Of a stretch of 64,000 bases of DNA, positions 36,890-49,500 are shown one piece after another. The translations under genes and the position numbers were made by a program. Source of the stretch: Pseudoscleropodium purum (Eukaryota; Streptophyta; Bryopsida; Hypnales; Brachytheciaceae); assembly GCA_963969395.1 (NCBI GenBank), contig OZ017797.1, forward strand, positions 33,852,001 through 33,916,000. The letters run 5' to 3'. The notes below the pieces were generated by a model. The model saw only the letters and a program-made list of their open reading frames with translations. It was not told the origin of the DNA and searched no databases. Positions within the stretch are counted from its first letter, which is position 1, and each line of letters starts with the position of its first letter.

Positions 36890-37670
36890 AACATCCTATC
36901 CATTGACAATTGGGGTGTAGGAGGGCTAAAAATTTTCAGCATTTGAGCAATTTTAGCCATAATACAAAAGCAAATTTAAGCCTTTAAAAACATGGCCATT
37001 AATGGCTAGGGTGTAGAAGGGTTGAAAAATTTCAACATTAGAGCAATTTTAGCCAAAACACGAAAGCAAATCTAAGTCTCTAAAAGCATGGCCATTACCG
37101 ATTGGGGTGTAATAGGACTCTGAAATTTCAGCATTAAACAAATATGTAGCATTTAGTGAAGCAAATTTGATTCTCTAAAAGTATAGCCGTTAACAACTGG
37201 GGATATAAGAAGGTTCCAAAAATTTCCAAACTAAACAAATTTCAACATTAGAAGAATTTCAGTCATAACATAAAAGAAATCTAAGTCTCTCAAAGTGTAG
37301 CCATTAACAACTAAATTAAGAAGGTACTAAAAATTTTAGCATTAGATAAATTTCAACCATGTAGGAAAGCAAATTTGAACCTCCAAAAGCGTAGCCGTTA
37401 ACGGTTGGGGGTCTAATAGGGCCAAAAAATTTCAACAGTGAATTATTCAAATATATCATGGAAAGAAATTTGCATCTCCAAAAGTATAGCAATTCATGGC
37501 TAGAATCTTCTAGTATCTGAAACTCTAAACTATAATCTAAAGAAAGCATGGCCGTTAATGGCCGCCCATTGTGAAGTCCAAAAAAATAAGAGCATTTTAG
37601 CAAATTGTAATCTAACATGAAAGCAAACTAAAGCTTGAAAAGTGTAGCTGTTAACGGCTATGATCCAAGA
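36890..37670. repeat. Tandem ~95-110-bp repeat with GTTAAC-centred palindromic core
   Basis: Eight or nine diverged units share aaatttcagcattagagcaa, aaagcaaatctaagtctc and the core (c/g)tagccGTTAACggttggggtgt. The core is palindromic in several units (gccgttaatggcc near 37548, gctgttaacggc near 37645, ccgttaacgg near 37390). The array lies in what would be an intron or spacer of the decayed minus-strand gene. Confidence 0.7.
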
Positions 37671-37955
37671 AGGCAGTCCAAAATCAAGCAACACACTTGA
37701 ATTTCTTTTGTTCCGCATAGCTACTGTCTCATCGTTTGCTTTATTTAATGTTTCTCCATGCCTTCTTTGTTGCTCAAATTCCATTGCAGCCTCCCCTTCC
37801 TTCATGGTAGTAGCCTCCTTTTCCTCCTTGGTAATAGCTTCCCTTTCCTCCATTGATTCTTCTTCTTCCTCCTTGTCAAAATGTTGCCTTAGCACCTTCG
37901 GAGACAATACAAGGTTTAGGTTGAAACTAGGAAGAGATTGGTAGATATACCTCAA
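37671..37955 (-). pseudogene. Glu/Lys-rich coding-like segment, possible upstream exon of the decayed gene
   Basis: On the minus strand this reads PSFNLNLVLSPKVLRQHFDKEEEEESMEE in outline: a short hydrophobic stretch followed by an acidic, repetitive tract (EEREAITKEEKEATTMKEGE) and a polar tail. It is open and collinear with the decayed gene downstream. No domain can be assigned and it may be unrelated. Confidence 0.3.
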
Positions 37956-38401
37956 AGAAATCTTCTGAATATCTTCTACAATTTTTAAGATTTTAAGCCA
38001 AATTTTATTTATTTATAGATTCTACAAGTCAGATTCACTCCAATTTTTTTCAAGATTTTTGAACACCTCAATGATTTTACAAAAATCGGCAAGAACTGTT
38101 GAAAATAAAAGTGTTGGATTTCGATTAAAATTCTTCGAAATATGAAGATTTCAGAAAAGATTCTAAGATGTTGTTTTAATTTTTAGGCTGTAAAAGACTC
38201 AATATGTATCTATTTTTTACATCCCATACACCATTGGAATCAGGCTTCCGATGCACACAAAATGGTGCAAAGTTGCAAAATTTGCATTTAAGAAGAAATT
38301 TCACATACATTCAAAGGTAATGTCACTTGGGATAATTATTTCCTTACCATTTTCTTTGTACTTTTAAGATTTGCCTTCAACTCTAATGCTAGTAGTGCTT
38401 G

Positions 38402-39139
38402 TTATTCTTGTTCTTTATTTTCATCTACTTCTTCTTCTTCCTCTTCGTTAATGTATTGATCCCAATCACAACAACTAGAGGTAATACCTAGTTGAGCTTC
38501 ACATGAAATGGATTTGACCTCTATGATATCTTCTCTACTTGATTTATATAAAACAATACTTTCGTATGTTAAATTCTTTGTTGTGCTTGACAAATCAACT
38601 ACAATGATTCAAGGCAACCGTCTAATTATTCTAGCTCTTAACAATTGCTTTCTACTTGAATAACGAAAGCTACTTTTCCTCCTTCTATTTCTCCTACTCT
38701 CACTGGGAGTGTCTAATGCTAACAATGGAAGAGACAAGTTTTCATGCATCTCAAATAATCAACTACCAATGCATTACAATATCAACGTTCTCAAAACTAC
38801 ATCACGGACAATCTTTGGAACATGCATTTCTACATACTACTTCATTCTACTCTGTAAGCTCTTATATTCTATGAGATTTTATAAGTTCTTCTCTACACAA
38901 TTTAAATTCTATTTTATTACTAATTGACAGTTTAGGTGGTCTGCTATTGATAACATAATTAAATATAAGATTCTTAAGTAATCTTCAAATATGAAATTAT
39001 AATTGCAAGCATGTGGTAAATCACCATGTCTTGTCAATGCTTGTTCACACATTACTAATATGGTCTCACAAAGATCGATATGTCCTTTTTTAATTAATGC
39101 TATGTAGTACGTCACCTTCTCTATTTCCATTTCAAACAT
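38402..39139 (-). pseudogene. Coding-like remnant on the minus strand, unidentified
   Basis: Two pieces look protein-like rather than random: 39139-38909 (ACNYNFIFEDYLRILYLIML, then SIADHLNCQLVIK) and 38593-38402 (KSISCEAQLGITSSCCDWDQ followed by a Glu-rich tail). Stops separate them. They may be further 5' exons of the 33.2-36.8 kb gene or part of a different decayed element. I do not recognise a family. Confidence 0.3.
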
Positions 39140-39344
39140 TTTTCATATTCCTTCCTCTATATCAAATCTTTATATGATATGTAATAACAAGCCCTTACAT
39201 TATCAATCCAAATTCAAATTTTAGTTCATCCATTTGGAATAATCCTTCTTTATATTCACAACCGTTGCACTTTCAAATATAATTGCTTGTTTTTTTTCCT
39301 TTTCAGTGTTATTGCTTGCTCACTCATTTCTTTAATGCTTCACT

Positions 39345-39833
39345 ATGGTTAATATTTTTGCTAGAGGTCATGAGGTCCCATTTGTTTTACCCTTAGGGAG
39401 TGAAGGTTATGTACATGTGTTTGCCTATCTTCTTCATGTTCATTTTGGATTCTCTTCTTTTTTTATCATCGTAGAAAAAGAAGTTCAAGGTGACTATGGT
39501 GTTGTTAAAGAAACTATTTTGCAAGCAAAATGAAGCAATCAAGAAGGATTCTATTGGCTTCTTCCTATAAGATGCTATAGAGTTTACGATCTCTTATTTG
39601 AATTCTTGCCAGTTTCAACTCAAATACAAACACCTGTTTCTGATCACTCTAACATTGAATGCCCATTATTACGACCAGTAAAAATAGAGTCTTTAGATAG
39701 TGGATGTTTCCAAAATGATATTTTTTTCAGTGTCAACAATGTTAAATGCGAGTCTCTAGAACCAGTCATAGAGTTATTTAGTGATTCGAAAGGTGAGACT
39801 CCAATTAAAAGTTGTCAACCTTCTTCTTAAAAT
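39345..39833 (+). pseudogene. Coding-like remnant upstream of the transposase pseudogene
   Basis: One frame reads through 39345-39833 with a single stop near 39531. It includes HEVPFVLPLGSEGYVHVFAY, YWLLPIRCYRVYDLLFEFLP and PLLRPVKIESLDSG. It sits just upstream of the transposase-like remnant on the same strand and could be its N-terminal part. Family unknown. Confidence 0.35.
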
Positions 39834-40084
39834 GTTGCTTTACCATCCATAGTGAATTCGTTCATTCCTACTACCTTCCACATTATCCTTAATAGTCCTG
39901 CATAATCTGGATTTTCTCGTCTTTTTTTTTTTCTTCCAATCATCACAATTCTCTAAGTGTATTACGATGCCTTTGTAAATTATCTTTTATGTCCAAATCG
40001 CAAAATGAACTTGCCCAAATTGATTTTGTTTCCATTAAATATCAAAAGGTTTAGTTTCTCCCGCTTTGTTTTAATGGGAATGTT

Positions 40085-41500
40085 CTTTTTGAGTTACCAC
40101 CATGTTGTGAATCTACATGTGGGGCTAAAGGTATGAAAGGCATGGATAAGTAGTATAATGGTCATGCATGGTATCACACCATGATGTCTAACACCCATAA
40201 TGACCTAAGTTTAAAGTTCAGAAAGTCGCTTTATATTAGGCACTTGATCTATGAGAATCCAAAATGTGACTATCACATGCAAGCTTTGAAAAATAACAAA
40301 ACTGAGTGAATTGGGACTACCAGACATCTTTTTAGCCTAGGTCAAATTCCTCCACCAGATTCTACTATGCTCTATAAAGTTTGTAGATAATCTCCTATTT
40401 GCTTCAATCTTTGTAACTTGAGAATATATAACATACTTAAAATTGAAGATTTTTTATGTGCATGCGTTCACTTGGGTGTCCATTTGCATCTAGTTGTTGA
40501 TGGCCAATGCAGAGAGTCTCTTGAAACAATCACTGGATTGATTGCTCATAAAGTGGCTAAAACTCTAACCACCAAAATTTCCATTATCGCCATGGCGGCA
40601 AACAAAGAGTTCTTTGATACATTTCTTATTTATAATGGACCGAGACCAAAGGAGATGCTCCACGGCGATGCATTAGAAAATGTTATCAATAAATTCTAGC
40701 TCCTTAGTTCACCAAATGTACACAACATAATATCTTCTTTTTGGATCAACAACAAGGGTGGTGCCAAAATTGATCAGATTCTTGACATAAAGGGACATGC
40801 CAAAATGGAGTATATCCACGATAGTGTCTTTCTTGGACAAGGACAAGAGAAGGTTTATTTGTTCAAAATACTTGTGGATGGACCTAGTAGTAGAGTTCAT
40901 TTCATACAACAAATGCAATCAAGCGATGACCTCGAGAATTATTTGATCGTGTTTGATCATATAAAAAGGGTGAAATTATAGACAACTATTGCTTGTCATG
41001 TCTATGACTCTATTTATTGCAAAGTCATGACTATTGCCGTTTGTGATATGAAAATTAAGGGCACCAAAAGCTAAATCATTTTTGACGTTGCTTGAATAAG
41101 GTTATAGTACAAAATGGAGGGTCAAATCCAACCTTCAAGGGATTTATATGTAATAGTGCTCAAACCAACTTTAATGCAATTCGCATTGTGTATGGGTCAA
41201 GGGATCCATCTGTTCTAATGGTGGATCGTGGAAGGACCTGCTTGTTTCATTGGGCAACAAAAATGCCCAAGCACATAGAGAAACTAATAGCCAAAAAGTT
41301 CCAACACCAACATATCCAACTCTATAGACAATACAAGGATGTAACATTAATGTCCAAGGCAAACAAGATGTATCTAGAAATTAGAGCTTGGTGGTACTCT
41401 TCTAGAGCTGCATTAGAATCAACAATTTGTGAATTCGAAGATTGACTCGCATTTTGACACTTTCGATATCATCAATGGGGTAGAATCATGGAAATGGTAT
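40085..41500 (+). pseudogene. Decayed MULE-like transposase
   Basis: A coherent reading runs through 40085-41500 with one frameshift (frame changes between about 41060 and 41092) and several in-frame stops (TAG 40151, TGA 40307, TAG 40697, TAG 40979, TGA 41443, TGA 41455). Visible features in order are a Cys/His-rich N-terminal region (PPCCESTCGAKG, NPKCDYH, CACVHLGVHLH), a central region (NIISSFWINNKGG), and a catalytic-like block YDSIYCKVMTIAVCDM. This is followed by FICNSAQTNFNAIRIVYG and RTCLFHWATKMPKHIEKLI. The last pattern fits the D...NA..../C..H arrangement of Mutator-like (MULE) transposases. The end reads RAWWYSSRAALES then D*LAF*HFRYHQWG. The six listed stops rule out function. I saw no convincing terminal repeats. 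Confidence 0.6.
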
Positions 41501-44227
41501 AACCTTTGCTCTATTCTCATTTTTTCTTTATTTTTTATTCTAAACAATAAACCATTTGAATAATGACTTCATTTTTTTATCTTTGTACAAATTGACAGTA
41601 CAGGAACTAGCAAATATTCCAATGTGTAATCTAACAGAAACAATACACAACAAATGGATGCAAGCTTCATAAAATAAACCAAACTTCAATGTCATCTTAT
41701 CCTTTGGAAATTAGAAGACCCATCAATTCTAGTGAAAAGTTTCAATCTTTGAATTATATAAAATATTTAATTTTTGGAAACTTTCAAAAAAAGTAGACAA
41801 AATAAACATTAGACTTGATAAGCTTCACATTTAATTAGTTGAGGTCGAATTCAAAAAAAATCAATTTGACAATCAAATTTGAAATGAACAATAGGGACCT
41901 CAAAGCTTATTAAATGCACTACTAACATAGTGATAGTCCATTTTCAACTATTATTTTGGATTTAGTACCTCATTAAAATCCAAAATTCATGTAAATAACT
42001 TAAATAATATTTTAGAATGATTACTTGATACAACCATCAATGAAAATTCAATAAAAGTAATAGATAAAATCCATCCAATTTCCATAGTGACATTGTAAAA
42101 TTGAAAAATCTTCCTCATGCATATTCAACCCTTTAGTGCTTTGATGTGCATAATTTGGACTATGGACATAGTGGTTCCAAGGTTTTTTTACCATACAACT
42201 TATGATTCATCCAAATTAATGTTTGACTTTTTGAAAACCACACTTTTGGTACAATGAATTTGATGAAATTGAGATAAATAATAAATATTTATAAAAATAT
42301 AGGCAAAAATGTACCAAAATTTAAGAAATGACTCAAGCATTAAAGGACTAACTTGCATATTTCACAACTTACAAATTATCTAAGTACAATATCCGTCTAG
42401 GATTAACATTGTGAGGCAATTCTCTCAATAGTATTAAAACTTTTGCAAATTTTCAACCATGTCAAAAGAAAAAAAGAATTGTTATCTATTAAGGTAGAGA
42501 CACCCAATCCCATTGTAGTCAAGTTTATGCCATCTATTGAGTCTCATTTCTAAAAGGAGTATAGAAGAGAAGCAAAAGAGCCACTATGTTTCCCAAAATC
42601 ACTATAATTGGCTTTTTAAAACCATCAATGGGAGTTGAAGAGTTCTTTGAGACAACCAATGGAATTGAATCTTTTTTTGCTTCAAGGATGGACTTTTAAA
42701 GGAAGTTTAGTGGCGTGAATAGGTACTTATGCTTTCAATTTAAAAAATTTGTAGAATATTATGTAAAAGCTTGAAAAATACAAAACAATTTGGGTTGGAT
42801 TTCCATCAAGTAAGATACCAATTCCACTTAAAACTTTAATTAGTTTGATCACTAAAATGTATGAAAAAAATGACGGTTATAGGTGTATATACCTTCAATT
42901 GTACTCAATGAATCTTATCCTCCTCAAGGTGATGAACTCATCCATTAAATTTCGTTGGCAATACTATAATGTGGCTACCACTCATTTGTAGGATCAAAAT
43001 TAAAAAAATCTATACAAAATAGTAAAATTAGGTTGCTCCTTACTGATTTCTCAACATTTTACACTCTATAAATATTTATTGTTATTATACAAAGATGTAG
43101 TAATTTTCATCAACAAAAAATTATATGTGGCATAGATTGGTGCACCTATTCAAGACTTGTTGCAGAGTCACATGTGATTGCATGTGAACAAGCAATGAGT
43201 CATGAGGTAACTTTATGAGTAAGACAATTTGCTTGCTAATTTAAACCCCAATGACTGAAGTAATCATTTTCTAGTCACTTCTCCTCTTTTTTTAGTTGCC
43301 CATTTTCAAAATTTGAGTTTTTTGAAAATAAAATCATTTTTAAGAAATAGATTACGTTATAAATTAATAGTGGTAGTTTCATCAAATTCCAAGTTAAACT
43401 TTGCCTTGTGAAAATTTTCAAAATTAAGTTAGTGGTGCAATATAGCTTACAACTCATTTTTGGGGGTTTGAGTTGAAGTAGGACTAAAAACTTAGTAACC
43501 GATGTGGTTCTTGTCTACCTCAGAAAGGGCAAATCCAAAGATTTCAAGGAAAAGACAAGTATTCCATTCTTGTATCTCTTACAAACACTACTCTCATTTC
43601 GGTAACCATTATGCACTGCAAGCTCCACTATGAAAAACAACAACTTGGAATGTTGTGAAATTTTACATCTACATTTTCATATCTCTTGTCTTTCATTGAA
43701 AATAAGGACATCATTTCAAAATATTCTCACAAAGATATGCTCCTTCAAATAACTTTGCCATGTATTTTCATTAATCCAAATAAAACTTCAAAATTAAATA
43801 TCTCCTAAACCATGTAGTCAAATAATATGAAATTTTTTGACGTGCTCAAACTCAATGTGAACTTCAAAATCCTATGATTATACTTTACTTGATCGCAAGA
43901 AAAAAATGAAAAAATGCTACTATTGTTGATATTAGACTTTGACAAGTTAGGGCAACTAAGACAAGAATTGCATCCTCTCTCTAGAAATGGTGCAAAATTC
44001 TCAAGAAGGAAGCGTCTCTCTCTAAAGAACATATCCTAAATGCCCATGACTAGTTCAACTTGTTGCTTGCCTGCCACAATAGCCATTTCAGAGGGGTACC
44101 TTATATGTATTGTAAACCCCTAAATGATCTAGGGCATGAAAAATATGCAATACAACCCCTTTTCATAGGCATAGATTTTGCATCGTTACTTTTTTTTTTT
44201 TAAATCATTAGATTTCCTTAGTACCAT
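41501..44227. other. AT-rich intergenic DNA
   Basis: No gene or clear repeat is visible. Short open frames (such as 43275-43457 and 43805-44032 on the minus strand) look accidental. Confidence 0.5.
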
Positions 44228-44388
44228 TAAGGTAACTCTGCCTATGACAGTCCAAATGGGAGCCAGCCCATCAGAGGCAAAATTGTACTAATGGTGTACA
44301 TTCTAGTTCTTGAAATGTGCATCACTAGAAATTTTATGCCTGTGATGGGCTGGCTCCCATTTGGACTGTCATAGGCAGAGTTACCTTA
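44228..44388. mobile_element. 161-bp near-perfect hairpin (MITE-like)
   Basis: The 52-bp left arm (44228-44279, beginning TAAGGTAACTCTGCC) and right arm (44337-44388, ending GGCAGAGTTACCTTA) match in inverted orientation at about 51 of 52 positions, and pairing continues a little into the 57-bp loop (gcaaaatt with aattttatgc). CCAT lies immediately outside both ends, consistent with a 4-bp target-site duplication. It has no coding capacity. Confidence 0.8.
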
Positions 44389-46524
44389 CCATCAAGTTTG
44401 AAGTTTGGTGTTTTTCCAAACTCACCGATGTTCATTGCTAAAATGCAGAAATACAAGAGACCTTAGGCCAGTTTTGGTCACAACTTCTTAACAGAGTTGA
44501 GGCAACCTAATTTGACTCATTCTGTGTAAGCTACACTAGCCAGAGTCCAAGTAAGCAAGATAGGGTTGATGCGCTGCATCTTTTTTAATACTCCTTTCAG
44601 TTCAGTTGCTTTTTCCTTCAACTTGATTTCAACAAATTTGGACATGCCGGCAAACACAGAAACTTGAGTTTTGTATTGAAGAGTAGACCAGTACTATGGG
44701 TCGCATCTCGAACAATTCCTTGAGCTACTAAATTCAATATAGAAAGACAATTCTCTCATTGAAATTTGCAACTTGAACACGTGCGCCCGTACATCCATAA
44801 TAGAGGAAGAGGAAATTAGTCAAGTGAAGCTGACTGTGTCACTGTGATGCAAAGGGTCTGATTCAATTCACGAGAAAACACATGCTATTCATATGCTGTT
44901 GAACACTCCCTCCGAGTGGCTCTAGGGCTTCAACTACCAGTCCTAAGCAGATTCCTGATTCACGTGGGCCAATGTATCACCAAAGCATCATTCGATTCTT
45001 CTTCTCCCAAAGAGGATTGAAGGCTTTGTGCCAGGTTGTATCTGGCCGGCCTTCACCAGGTGTGGCCGAATCTTCAATAAATAATATACATATTACTTGG
45101 ATTACTAGAGTGCAAATTAATCTGACTCTCATCTTCTGTGAAATTCCACTTGGATCTTAAGCTTACTTAGCCCAATTGCAAAGAACTGGAAGCTTGGAAC
45201 TGCAGTTAGCTACATTAATTGCAGTGGAGCTTCACTTCATAACATTCTAGAATTTACCTTATCATGTCGTTTTAGAGGTCATTATCGGCAATAAAGTTAG
45301 TGTTGTGGCCTGCAATTAGTAGAACTCATTGGTAATACTGATAACAATTTCAAGTCTCTTTGGATTTAGCGTGTCAACTGCTAAATTAGCGCGCACTGTA
45401 CTTGGCCAGACTGACTTCGCCAGACTGAGTCAACTGACAACGGTGCGCAGAATATCGTTCCTACATTCAAAACATTCTTGAAAGAAGAAATGAAAAGAAA
45501 ATGCACCTTTAACTGGAATACGTTCCTGCCTTCATCACTGCAGGTGACATTGGACTGCTTCAATCTCCTTTTCTATTGCATTTCTAGACAGTCATTTCTT
45601 CAAAAAGTAAGCTTCTCACCTAATTATTAACATATAATGTACACACCAAGTGTTATACTGACCCATATTTGACAAACACAGGGCGATTATCCTCGTTTCA
45701 CATACGGAAATATCAGACGCTTAGTAGATGTCTTTGCATCAGGAACGGGAGGATCAAATCAGTAGCGCAACTGGACTACTTTCAAAACCTACAGCAATTT
45801 TCTAGAAAATATGGAACGAAAGAGTCTCTACCTACCAGCAGCCAAGTCGAGGAGATGCTTGCTCAGAAGTCAATTGAAATGAGGATCGACATTCAAGTAC
45901 ATGGGTTTCAACCTTCGTACTTGAGTACCGCGTTCGTAAGTGCACAACTTCACTGAAGTTTCATTTCTGCATAGTGCTGCGGATCGTTCAACTTGAAGAA
46001 TGAATTCTTCTTCCACGTGCAGGCTCTGAATGCCTTCGGTGGTACAACTGCAGAGCGTGTTGCAATGCATTTACAATGACCCCGGTGAGCATCAACAAGT
46101 GCTCGTCTTGTGGTCTTGTGTGCATAGGTCTTGCGGTTACGAAACAGGAATGCAACATCGTAAAATCTCTGACTGAATCTTGTGTGTTTATTTTTTATAT
46201 AAATAACGTAACACTCTTGGGAAATTTTGGAAACTCTACAGATGGGAACCAAGACAAGAGGCTCAATCTAAAGTCAAGCATTTATTACAAGTAGAGAGCT
46301 TGCAATTGCATGGTACTTAATTAGTGAGAGGTCTTCTTTTCCAACGGAGGCGATGCTATGCCCAATTTTTATTTTCTTTGCCAGGAGTGTTAAATATAGC
46401 TTCTCAAGAATGCTGTGATGCTTTGCGCTTTAGATTGTTGGTGCTCTTGATTTGGGTTACAGAAGGTTGCCTTTTATCTTGAAAACACTAGTGGAAGAAG
46501 TAGGATTAAAGGTGGGGATTGAAG
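44389..46524. other. Intergenic DNA upstream of MLO
   Basis: Moderately AT-rich, with no identified gene. The 95-codon open frame at 45669-45956 resembles nothing I know. The MLO promoter and 5' UTR should lie in the last few hundred bases before 46525; I see no decisive promoter motif. Confidence 0.45.
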
Positions 46525-49500
46525 ATGGCGGAGGCCAAGGCAGGAGAGAGGTCCCTGGAGTACGCTCCCACATGGGCCGTGGTGACAATCATCTCTTGCT
46601 TCGTCGTCATCTCACTTCTCTTTGAGCGCAGCCTGCACTGGCTTGGCCTTGTGAGCAATTCATTAAACTTCTCTTTGATTGCGGATTCCATGCGAATTAA
46701 CTAGATTAGTAGAGAGAATTTGGTACATTGATAGATCTGAAAAACTAACTAATTTTCACTAATTTTTCACTAGCTACCTCTCGCCAAATTTTCTCTAATT
46801 TCAACCACAAGGGAGTTTTAAGAGTTTACCTTCAAGGACGAAATGATACAGAAGTTTCCATCTCCATTGAACCATTAACACCTCCGAAGTGCTAAAAATT
46901 CTGTTTTTTCATTACCACGCTGGGAAACTCAGTTAGGCTCGGTTCTTTTTAGTGTACCTAATCTGAGTTCAGAATAGAGCGTAACGCAATATTCATTGTT
47001 TACATTGACAATTTCCCAAGTGCCAAAAATGAGGTGCACAAGTGGTTAATCCTTCAGAACTACGACCAGAAGTTTAGACTTGAGTTTGTGCAACTGCACA
47101 AGTCTTTTCCAAGTAATAGGAAAAAATCGATCAGTTACTTCGCCATCTAAAGCGAGCGATGTTTATTTACATCTTGCAGCACTTGACGAAGAGCAAGCGG
47201 AAGGCATCTTTAGCATCCTTGTACAAGATAAAAGATGGTACGTGGGATAGACCAATTCAATGTCAGTAATGGTGGATCGCTACTGTGAACGGATGCCTGT
47301 ACTATACATAGGATTAGCAGGAATCGGTTCTTTACAGGACTATTGCAATTAAGAAGGAATTTCTTCCTCAAGTATGACCAAGTGAATTCTTGTAACAATT
47401 TGCAGAGCTGATGCTGGTGGGATTCATTTCACTTGCAATGGTGCTGTTGCAAAATCCGGTTGCTAAGATCTGTGTGAGGACTTCGTGGTACAATACCTTC
47501 ACCCCTTGTGATCTCAAGACGCGGCCCCATGAACCAGTTGGCACTGCACACCCAACCGAGGGAGTTTGTAGAGAGGTATTTGATTTCCTTCAAAAAGGAA
47601 TAAAATAGTTATTGCATTGGCAGTTTTCAGTGGGTTACTTTGGCAAAGGTTTGTGCAATTTTACTAAACTAAAATCTGCTTCTGGTCCTAGTTTATTCAG
47701 CAAGAAGAACTGCTTATTCGGAAATTGGGAAACTGTCAATTCAATATAATTAATTCGTCCTTGAAATTGTAGACTTGCTTACCTATTTACAACAAGTACA
47801 TGCTTGTAACCAATTCCGGATTCTTTGAGGAATTCATAAAATGTGTACTTAACAGACATATCTCTTCACAGCAATATATCCTTCAGTTGTTGAGAACCCT
47901 CTCAATTGGCATGAAAAGGAACACCTCATCTTGTGAAGTCGAGCTCAATTTAACGAGTATAGAAATTGAGCTTTAATATTGTTTGATTTTCTATAATTTG
48001 ACATGACCAACTCTTCGTTAGCGGAATCTCACTACTTTTTATCCCTTCTAATGCCGGCTTCTTGGGGTGATGTCAGGGTTATGAGCAAGCCATTACGGCA
48101 GAAGGTCTCCATCAGCTCCACATTTTCATATTCCTGCTAGCTGTGGTCCATGTCATCTACTCTTTCCTCACCATGGGTCTCGCGCTCTGGAAGGTGCAAG
48201 TGACAGACAAAACTTTCAAGACATTAAATGAAATCAATATTTTATCAACAATTTAGGTGCGAACTTTCATTGATACTTTCACATTCATCGTTCGTAGTTT
48301 GACTCAGATTTTGACTCTGATGGTGATTGAAATCTATTTGCCAGGTGCACAGTTGGAAGAAATGGGAGAAAGAAGCACAACAAGAAGCGCGAGGACAGAA
48401 TTATTTGGATGGTAACTAATTATCTAGCTCCCCCATTGACAGAGATTGCGTCTAGTCAACGAGTCTATGATTTTTGAGAATCGTTCTAATCTCTGAAGCA
48501 ACGTGTTCATGCAGATATTGTTAGTAGTATAACTTATACGCGTAAATCTACCTTCCAAGAATACCATTCGTCCAAGTGCTGCAGTCAAAATGCGCTCACT
48601 GTGTGGGTGGTGAGTTCATTTGCACACCATTATCTTTGTTTTCTAATGAAATCTATTGCAGAATTAATAAGGACGGAAGTCAATTTCGTTAATTCGGAAG
48701 AATCCTACGACTTTGGCACTTTCTCAAGGCACGCAAAGTGGAATATAAATCTATACCTGTCACTAGTTTTTAGAGCTTTGAGCAGATGTATATGACAATG
48801 AAAGAGCACCCAAGATTACGCAAATTTATAACGAAATCGACGATCATTTACATCACAATGCCTCTTTGACAAAGTTCATGCCATTCTTTAAACTGGTGTC
48901 CTAGCACCGTATATAACTGGTAAAAATCACAACGTAGAAATATAGGATTAGTATTAATGCGAAGACCTCACTTAAATGAAAGGAAACCCAGAATCGGTAA
49001 CAGCCTACGAAGGATGAGCTTCTGAAAACTTCCTGGTCTAGGATGTAATTGACTGAAATCCTGGAAAATGAATTTGAATGTAACAGGTATGCTTCTTCCA
49101 TCAGCTTTACATTCCTCGTGCAGACTACATCACTCTCCGTCAAGGCTTCACTGCAGTGAGTTTCAAATTTCCACCGTTACCTCAGTTCAGTTTGCAAATT
49201 TTGATGATTCATGGCGACAATAGGAGTAATTATTTACATAGTGTGAGTTGTGACTGGTTTATCTGGGCAGAATCATCACTTGCGGGACGACTATGATTTC
49301 GATGCGTACATGGTCCGTTGTATGGAGGACGAATTTCAGAAAATAATGGGAATAAGGTAATTGAGTTCAAATATGTGGAGTGGGCCTTACACTGTAATTA
49401 TGCAACTTCTTTTTTTGCAGACTCGGCTATCCATCAATATGGTAATTTGAAGTAGAGCCTTGTTATGAGAAAGAATAACATGCTTCTAGTGCCCTTGGCT

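Noticed and set aside
33199..41500. Retrotransposon or viral insertion as the source of the decayed genes
   Set aside because: No reverse-transcriptase, integrase or gag-like motif and no long terminal repeats were seen; the motifs point to a methyltransferase-like gene and a DNA transposase.
45669..45956. 95-codon open frame upstream of MLO
   Set aside because: No recognised domain and no conserved pattern; it may be UTR or chance.
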